Below, in pieces: positions 56,969-64,000 of a DNA stretch of 64,000 nt (positions are counted from its first letter, which is position 1; each line of letters begins with the position of its first letter). The position numbers and the translations under genes were made by a program. The DNA is from Buxus sempervirens (lineage: Eukaryota; Streptophyta; Magnoliopsida; Buxales; Buxaceae), in contig OX387194.1 of NCBI GenBank assembly GCA_947561395.2, positions 22,554,048 to 22,618,047 on the forward strand. The letters are read 5' to 3'. The notes beneath the pieces are model-generated. The model had not been told where the DNA came from, did not search any database, and worked only from the letters and a program-made list of their open reading frames with translations.

Positions 56969-58565
56969 TTACATCTCGGCAGGATTTAAGGGACTCCCAA
57001 GTTCAGATGATTGCACAGATGATTGTCCACCCTGAGAAGCATGATGATGAGGATTGTTTAATTAAATATACATATTTAAAATATAATCAATAATTTGTTC
57101 TACTATTTCTATTATTGGATGCAAAATACCTGTCTTGCAATTGATAGGACTAAGCGTTGAAGCTCCGCCATCTCTCTAGTATGCTGCTGATGTTGCATCT
57201 CTCGTAGGCGCTTTTCCTCATCTTGCTATTCTTTCATTCGATTAAATTCATGCATGCCTACAGAACTGCTGGAGGTTGGGCCCCACATTCTGCTTGGAGT
57301 CAACCCCATCCCACGGCATCTAACTCGCCCATGGCTGTCAAGTCCCATGACCTGAGTGTAGACATCATCGCGCGCCGTACCAACTTGAACGCCTCCAACC
57401 ATAATATTTCTCATCTGTTCCTGAAATAAAGAAAAGTATTTAGGAACTGTGCGCACCTTGGGTGCGCTGAAAAAGCATGTTACATGTTTTATGGAGTCGC
57501 CACACTACCTGAAATGGTGCAATGTAATGTCCCGGAACCGGGTTACGTAATGAAAGCGTAACTCGTCGAGGAGTTAGCTTTTCATGCAGGATCACTATCA
57601 AAGTGAAGGACAACATGAAAGTAAACACTAATATAATCAGAGTCAGCTAAAGTTTTTCCCCAACTCACCTGAAACAAGCATATACCCGCCTGTATCGTCC
57701 TCTCTGAGATCTGAAAACAAAACAAAACAGTGAGATACGACGATCTCAGCAAGTAGCAATGCATGCACAAAAATACAGTTATAACAGTTCTAAAACATGC
57801 ACAAGTTATAATCAATTAAGTTACGATTAAACTCGGTTAATCCGACTAATCTCGGAAATACATCGTCAATTACAAATTTGGAAAACATTATATATTGGGA
57901 CTCGTGAAGTTTGTCTATTTTGTGTGGCTAAGCACTAGAGTTCCAGACAATCCAGTCTAACACTGCAACAGCTCGAACATCCAATATCGTCGCCCTCATG
58001 GCGGAAAAACTCAAGTGACCTCACCATCATGGTGGAAACGGAGTTGCTGCAGCGCTTCCCTCATGGAAGGCCTCTCCATCATGGAGGAAACGCATGAAGG
58101 AACTCCAGACTTAAATCCAGACAAAATCTACAAAATTCAATTATAACTCGACTGTGGATCCACACTAAGTCTTGCCCTTGGGTAACTTTGACAAATTAAT
58201 AGATATAGTTTGCAAATCATCTTAAAATCATGTTCCATGTAAGTCCAGTCACTTATATAACAAACCAAACCAATTTAGTTCAAATAGTCGCTAAGTCCAT
58301 CCAACAATAAAATTTCCGTATTTAATACTACCTTGGAAATACTCACAATCTCATCTAAACGGAAACAAATGAACATACAAAGAATTCATAAGCGAAAACA
58401 TTTCAGATAATAATAATGGTTCAGCAATACCAATGGGAATTTAAAACAGTTTAATAATTATCCAAATCACCATTTTGATAAGGTTTAAAACATACTATAG
58501 AAATTTCTTTTAACTAATGCTCTAAGTGCAAGAATTTAGGATTAATATCTCCTTTTAAATGATCT

Positions 58566-58593
<28 letters not shown>
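58566..58593. repeat. (AT)n microsatellite
   Basis: About 14 AT dinucleotides inside the family 1 LTR. Confidence 0.9.
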
Positions 58594-58596
<3 letters not shown>

Positions 58597-59024
58597 TTCC
58601 CATATTTTTATTGTCATAACAATTTTTCATAGGCTTCTAACAGTCCTGACATATCTGATTTTATTTATTTCATAATACAAGTGCAGCAATAAAAGAAATG
58701 ACTTGGAAATATTTTAAAGAATTAACAACATCTTATACAGAAATTTTAACTCTATATTTACATGGTTTTAATTTACCATGCCTCTTTAATCCAATTTTTG
58801 ATACTAAATAGTTACAAATTTTTAGAACTCAATATATAATCAAGTCAGAGAAAAGAATCAATAGTTTGAAATTAAAGTAAGAACCAACTCTAAATTACTC
58901 TAACGTAGAATTTCTCTCTAACTTCAATGAACCCAGAATTTCTCTCTCTATAGTAGAGACAACCCAAATTCCCCACTATTCTACCCAGCTTCTCTCACTA
59001 TCACATTTCAAAAAAAATCCTTAT

Positions 59025-59051
59025 TCTCTCTCTCTCTCTCTCTCTCTCTCT
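59025..59051. repeat. (CT)n microsatellite
   Basis: About 13 CT dinucleotides in the LTR leader; a shorter run recurs at 59168-59185. Confidence 0.9.
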
Positions 59052-62000
59052 GTTCCCATTTCGTTTTTCTTCTCCCCTCTAGAGTTCTGCATTTTCTGCA
59101 AGTTCTTAAACATGACTGAACCGCCATTAACAGCCCCTGATTCTACTATTTATTGCTCAATAGTTCACTCTCTCTCTCTCTCTCTCATACAAACAACCAC
59201 TCTCTCTCTACTGTTTCAATATGGTTCGTGTTCACCATTCTGTTGCATCCCAACAGAATTCCATCCCAACAGAATGCCCACTTCTGTAGGTTCATTGGAA
59301 CCAAATTTCCTAAGATAGAACAAGGCTCCACTCCAACTAAATAGCTGCACCATACACCTAAATTGGTGCTGGGCATTGTCCTCACCAGATCAGCAACCCT
59401 TGGCACCAGGTTAGACCACCCAAGAGGTAACTAGTGCTGACCTCCCAACTGAATATCTAATGCTTCAGCACTTGGTGCCAGGTTAGACAAACTGAATATC
59501 TAGTGTTCAGTACTTGGCGCCAGGTTAGACAAACTGAAAATCTAGTGTTTCAGTACTTGGCGCCAGGTTAGACCAACTGAATATTTAGTGCTTCAGCACT
59601 TGGCGCCAGATTACTTATACTCCAACAGTTCTTCCAACTTGCATCTAATACAAAACTCCAGGTCTGAACTTTTTTTTCTTATATCTAAAACAAGTTTAAC
59701 ATCATAAAAAAAACATTCAAGTTACACAACTACACTACCCTCGAATCAATCGAACTAAGATTAACAAAACTCATTGATCAAACGCCCAACACTGCTAGTT
59801 AAAATTTTCTTTTCATAAACAGCAATGTTATTTCTTAAGGACTGATCTAAGTTAGTTTAACTAAACCACTTCCATCGTATTGAAATCATCCTACTCACCT
59901 AGGTACACCTGTTCAGATTTAATTCAATCAAATAGAACATCAGAAGATCAGTCCTTAAGACAGCAACTCAATTACATGATCAAATACAACTCACTTCACC
60001 AAATACATGAAATACATGAACTTATGGAAGATGCTACTTGCCTCTAGTTTTGCTGGAGTTCGATTTCTGCAAAAACAGCAATGAGAACCAATGCTTTCCA
60101 CGACCAACAGTCCCTCACAAAGTGTTTTAAAACCTGAGTTTTCCTTTGAACTATTTTCCACTCTAACAGAATAGTATGTCTTCTTCTTTCTTCTCCAACA
60201 GCAATGGGCAACTTCCTCTTTCTTCTCCAACAAATCTCTCCACTCTTTCTAAATTCTTAGATCTGAGTTGCATCTATTTTTTTTTTCCTTCTCCAAAGCT
60301 GTAACTGATGGTAACGCCCAGAGAAAGTAAATGTTACGTTCAGCAAACAACAAAACAAAACCATACGTTTTAAAAACCTTTTGTATGCTATTTTTGATCA
60401 AGTGTAGTGCCCTCCACTAATTTCCTACACCAACTAATATCAAAAACTCATATAATAGCTAACCAAATAATAGCTAACCAAATTAATAAATAAAATTAAT
60501 AATAGCTAACCAAATTAATAAATAAAACTCATAAAACATTTGAAATTTAAACCTAACTTTACTTACCTTAGTTTAGATAAATCCAACTATTTAAGAATTT
60601 TACCAAATTGCCCTTGGACATTGCTCACCTGAAAACCAACATAGAAATGAAATGATTTTCTAATTATTATTATTTTTTTTTTTATAATAAAATACCCAAA
60701 AATTCGGGGTTTTACATGCAAGTAGACACCTTGTTTATTTTTTGGTCTGTACCAGTGATTCCGGATAAGTGACTCGATTACAACCCAGGGAAGTCCTTGA
60801 ACACCCTGGGTTGTCCCACTGAAATGGATTCCCTTAAATCAGTTGGATCATATTTGGGCTGATTTACTATTATTTAATTTTTTTTATCTTATATCTTTTA
60901 TATATATACATTTTTTTTAATGATCACAAGTGTACAAATATTGGAGGAATGGGGGTTGCTTTGCTACATCCTATACAAATTATAATACATATGATACATA
61001 TAAAAAAATCCAAAATAAAGAAATCCAAATCAAATCTTTCAACATGGAGCAATGTACTTGGTTATTTCAAAAAAAAAATATTTATTTATTTATTATTTTT
61101 TATTATTCTTTTCTTTTCCATTTTTTCAATTTTATCTTTCTCATATATACAAGGGATTAGAGGAGTGGGGGATTGCTATACTACATTTTACATGCACAAA
61201 AGAATTCTAAAGCAAAGAAACCCAAATTAAAAAGAATAAGAAATTGGGCTGATTCGACCACTTCCAATAAAATGTTTTAGACTCTATTATATAATAACAT
61301 ATCTACAATGGGAGAATGGAGGGCTACTATGTTATATCTCATGTAGTAAAATAAAAAAATAAAAATAAACAAATGTAAGTAAGAAAATCACAATAAACAA
61401 AGGAAACAAAAAAAAAGTAAAACAATCTGAACTACTGCACTATCCGCATTCAAAGATTCATATCTACCTCAATTCTTAACCAAATTGTGCGAAATCTAAT
61501 TCCCTAGAATCATAACTTTAAGCACTAAAATAACCTATAGTAGTTTTTAAAAATTCATTTTCATTTAAGAGATATGAAGCTGCAAAATTTACTGTTAGAC
61601 ATCTCTCTGTGAAAATCTGAACCAAAGAAAATTAAAAATAAAATACTTACTCATAGTGTAGGGTCTCAAGCATATTTTTACATTAAACTAAAATAAAATA
61701 CCACAAATCTCATGAAGTACTCCAGACTTAAATCAAACTAGAATTAGGTAAAAAAAATTTGTTTATTTGGAAAACAGGTGCAAGTCTAATGCAAAAAAAA
61801 CTCAAAACTTTACATCTTTGTCTTTTTTTTTTCTTACATGATAAAATTACCCAAAGCCATCAAACATATATACATTTCTCTCACATATCATGTAATCTCA
61901 TCTCAAAAATTGTAATGAAAGAGAAGTCTCATACAATGTATTAAACAAATGACTCACCTGTTATGGATTGACATTTTAAATCAGGTCTTGAAACCTTAGT

Positions 62001-62140
62001 GTGTCGTGAACAGCAGTTTTTCTTTCTCCCTCCTTTCTAGTGGATGTCTGTCTTCTTTTCTCCACTTCTTCCTACTTGCTGTTTTTTTTTTCAAAGAACT
62101 CTCTTACTTACTCTCCTCCCCTTTTGCTCCCAAATTAAAG

Positions 62141-62150
62141 CCTTTTTATA
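62141..62150 (-). promoter_or_regulatory. TATA box of the 57-kb family 2 LTR
   Basis: Minus strand TATAAAAAGG, equivalent to 14453 and 47392. Confidence 0.65.
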
Positions 62151-63264
62151 GAGAATTCCCACCCCTTCAACTTCTTAACACCTAACCTTTCCTCTTCCTC
62201 TCCTAAACCTCTCATTTCCTTAACTTCTCCTCTTCCTCTCTTAAATACCTAAACCCCTAACTCCTCCTCTTCCTCTGTTAAACCCCTAACTCTTCTTTTT
62301 CCTCTCTTAAATACCATCATTCATTTAGGTTTGGTCAAAGTCTATTTTGTCCCATATTTTTTAAGCTTATATTTTTTTTTAGTTTAGTCTCAATATCTCA
62401 AGAGAATATGAGTTTGACCGATTCGTCCAACTCATTTCTCTTTGTTTATATATTTTTTTATTTTCTTTTAATCTTAAAACTTTTATTAACTTTGTTATTA
62501 AATTTTTTATTTACTTGAATAACAAACCCCATTAGGAAACTTACTTATTTACTAAAAGAACCCCAAAATTTTTAATTTATCATTGGTTACATAGCAGCCA
62601 CCATGGCGTACACGTGGCTTCCATGTAGCATCCAATTCTGGTTTTATAAAAATCCCCAAACTACCCTTTATTTCTTTTATTCATAACTTAGCCGTTTGAG
62701 ATCCGATTTGAGCACGGTTTGGTGCATCGGAATCGGCTCAAAATTCTCTTTATTATGGGCTTGTTATTTCAAAAAGATAGGTCCACTATAAAAACCTCGA
62801 TTTACGTGCCCACATATATGCCGGTTTAAGATATGCTTTTTAGGCAATTCTATAATGCAAAAATGGGGTGCTGACAGAAACGATAAGAACAACATGAATT
62901 TTATGAAATTCAAAATAAAGGTTAATTCTTAATTACATCCAAATTATAATCTTATCAGCTGCATCATCGCTTACTGAGGTGTCATCCTTTTGAGTATGTG
63001 TTTCAATGAAAGTCTCTACTCGGTCAGCCAGTTGCTCTGTTGCACATGAATTTGGAGAGAAAAATGAGAAAAAAAGATAAAATGAGTAATAACCATTAAA
63101 ACAGGGAAATAATATAACTTTATTTAAAAGAAAGTAATATAAGAACAATAATCTTATAAGCACACATGAAACAGATAACAGAGACTATGAACTAAATAAT
63201 GTATCCGTGTACTAACATGAGACAAACAATTGAACTGTTTATTCAATGGACAAAATTAGCACAT

Positions 63265-64000
63265 TTAACGCCCCAGATCCAAGTTACGTAAATAAAACCA
63301 TAACTTATCTCCGAAGGTTACTATATAACCCAAGATAGCAAATCAGAGTGAAGGAAAAACATGAATTTAATAATAACTATAAAATCAGAGTGCACTATAA
63401 CCCAAGCTCCAATATAAAATACCATAACCAACGCTAACTCACATTAACCAAGCCTATACCCGCTGGTGCCGTCCTTACCAAAATCTGAAAATAAAACAAA
63501 ACAGAAAGGAATGAGATACGAATATCCCAGCAAGCAGCACATGCATGCTCAAATACAGTTCATCAGTTCTAAAATATAATACAATTGTAAATCATGCAAT
63601 AGTAGCGATAACACCTCAGTTTCGAATAATCCGAGTAATTCAACAGTAATCCAATCAATCAGTATGAGATACAAGAATAGTCCAATTCAACAAACATATA
63701 TGTAACATCAAATCAACAGTCGATAAGTCGCCGCAAGACTCATGAAATAAGACTGCCTTTGACTAGTGTAAGGCCATGCTCACTATGCCACCTCCCGGCT
63801 TATGAGTGAAGCCGAGCTACACGATCATCGACTTATTGCGGGAGAACCCATTCAGATATAGTAATGGGTTGTGTGACTCCCCGGACCCGGGCATGTTCAT
63901 TAAAGGTATATGCCGGTTCCTTGACATCAGGTGAGGTCCCAGAAACGCATTCCTACGTTTTAAAAACTAACCAAAGCACTTATATTCTAATCCTAAAATT
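63265..64000 (-). mobile_element. Family 1 LTR, start only
   Basis: TTTAACGCCCCAGATCC is the family 1 terminus with TG changed to TT. It contains the GAGATACGAATATCCCAGCA and GCATGCATGCTC-like landmark at 63510-63550, and the CCGGCTTATGAGTGAAGCC block at 63797-63816 that is inverted at 80-110. Interrupted at 63872. Confidence 0.8.
63872..64000 (-). mobile_element. Nested family 1 LTR, start only
   Basis: TGTGACTCCCCGGACC, then TGTTCATTAAAGGTATA resembles TGTTCATTAAAGATATA at 18208 in the solo LTR of that subfamily, so a further LTR begins here. Left flank GGTTG (63867-63871) would be its TSD. The remainder is off the window. Confidence 0.6.

Larger units (their letters stand above)
57523..60716 (-). 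mobile_element. Solo LTR, family 1, TSD TGCAA
   Basis: Starts TGTAATGTCCCGG and ends CGGGGTTTTACA, flanked by TGCAA at 57518-57522 and 60717-60721. 3194 bp. Cassettes: CCCTCATGGCGGAAA / CCATCATGGTGGAAAC units at 57990-58095, and a ~53-bp TACTTGGCGCCAGGTTAGAC array at 59450-59625. It contains (AT)n 58566-58593 and (CT)n 59025-59051. Confidence 0.93.
57448..62876 (-). mobile_element. Family 2 LTR in a transposase intron, near-TSD GGAAC/GAAAC
   Basis: Plus-strand start TGTGCGCACC, end GGGGTGCTGACA (minus-strand 5' end TGTCAGCACCCC). Flanks GGAAC (57443-57447) and GAAAC (62877-62881) differ at one base, as for an old TSD. The PBS-start copy is at 57493-57502. Minus-strand TATA (TATAAAAAGG) is at 62141-62150. 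Where the other copies carry hairpins, this one has CT-rich tandem units (CCTCTTCCTCTCTTAAA, about 62180-62310). Net length without the nested LTR is about 2.2 kb. Confidence 0.83.
56969..63036 (-). pseudogene. CACTA transposase, C-terminal exons (Transposase_24 type)
   Basis: Minus strand. The upstream exon (63036 to about 62937) reads EQLADRVETFIETHTQKDD, then VSDDAADKI. An intron holding a family 2 LTR follows, with acceptor TTTATTTCAG at 57423. Exon 57422-57131: VGGVQVGTARDDVYTQVMGL, HGRVRCRGMGLTPSRMWG, a TAG in frame after NRMKE, then QDEEKRLREMQHQQ and a coiled-coil tail ending IARQ. Last exon 57031-56969, 21 codons to TAA. The THTQKD...VYTQVMG...GRVRCRGMG pattern is the plant Ptta/En/Spm transposase domain. 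Upstream exons are off the window or displaced. Confidence 0.83.
55972..63264 (-). mobile_element. CACTA (En/Spm) transposon, left half, with nested LTRs
   Basis: The terminus CACTACAAAATAGCCC starts at 55972, followed by a long subterminal array (55990-56515) and the 3' exons of a minus-strand transposase. The gene continues beyond a family 2 LTR to an exon at 62937-63036 and is cut at 63265 by a family 1 LTR. The 3-bp TSD candidate on the left is ATC (55969-55971). The other terminus is not in the window. Confidence 0.85.

Overview
This window looks like nuclear DNA from a gene-poor, repeat-packed part of a flowering-plant genome. It is AT-rich and contains no intact host gene, no rRNA and no tRNA gene that I can see. 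Nearly all of it is layered transposable elements: Ty3/gypsy retrotransposons of the Tat lineage (RT, two RNase H domains, integrase, PBS matching a tRNA-Arg 3' end), many solo LTRs, one LINE tail, one Mutator-like (MULE) transposase pseudogene, one GRF zinc-finger gene remnant and one CACTA (En/Spm) element. I name three LTR families by their ends. Family 1 runs TGTAARACCCC to GGGGCGTTACA, mostly on the minus strand, and one copy has an initiator-tRNA-Met PBS. Family 2 runs TGTMAGCACC to GGTGCGCACA. Family 3 runs TGTAGACACCCC to CCATGTCTCACA and belongs to the Tat element of the window centre.

Layout. 1-963: family 1 LTR end inserted in a family 2 LTR. 964-6080: 3' part of Tat element E1 (integrase ORF plus 3' UTR), split by a solo family 1 LTR at 3249-5564. 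6081-13604: family 1 LTRs and a LINE tail. 13605-17022: complete family 2 LTR with target-site duplication (TSD). 17023-23176: nested family 1 LTRs. 23177-28591: poorly resolved sequence and a transposon-type ORF broken by a family 3 LTR. 29058-30940: family 1 LTR with PBS. 30941-51783: Tat element E2 (5' LTR, PBS, repeat-rich leader, decayed gag-pol, probable 3' LTR), itself carrying a family 2 LTR and two solo family 1 LTRs. 51784-55971: MULE pseudogene and GRF zinc-finger remnant. 55972-63264: CACTA left half, with a 5.4-kb family 2 LTR in a transposase intron. 63265-64000: two nested family 1 LTR starts.

Exact 5-bp TSDs (TATGT, TGCTG, TGCTT, AGGAG, GTTGG, ACCCT, TGCAA) let the nesting order be read directly. 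Almost all family 1 copies are solo LTRs, meaning internal regions were lost by LTR-LTR recombination.

The most unusual signal is architectural. The family 2 and 3 LTRs carry arrays of short perfect or near-perfect hairpins just upstream of the TATA box, and sometimes again about 1.4 kb downstream. Their stem sequence differs from copy to copy, but each has a 7-nt loop, so each contains CCG-N11-CGG. In two LTRs the two separated arrays share the same stem word. A second signal is a set of motifs in the E1 3' UTR (about CCCCAGCGGAGTTGCC, six copies) that are the near-complement of the Tat PBS. In addition, all seven family 2/3 LTR 3' ends examined carry a copy of the first ten PBS bases inside U5. 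Family 1 LTRs carry two further copy-specific repeat cassettes at equivalent positions.
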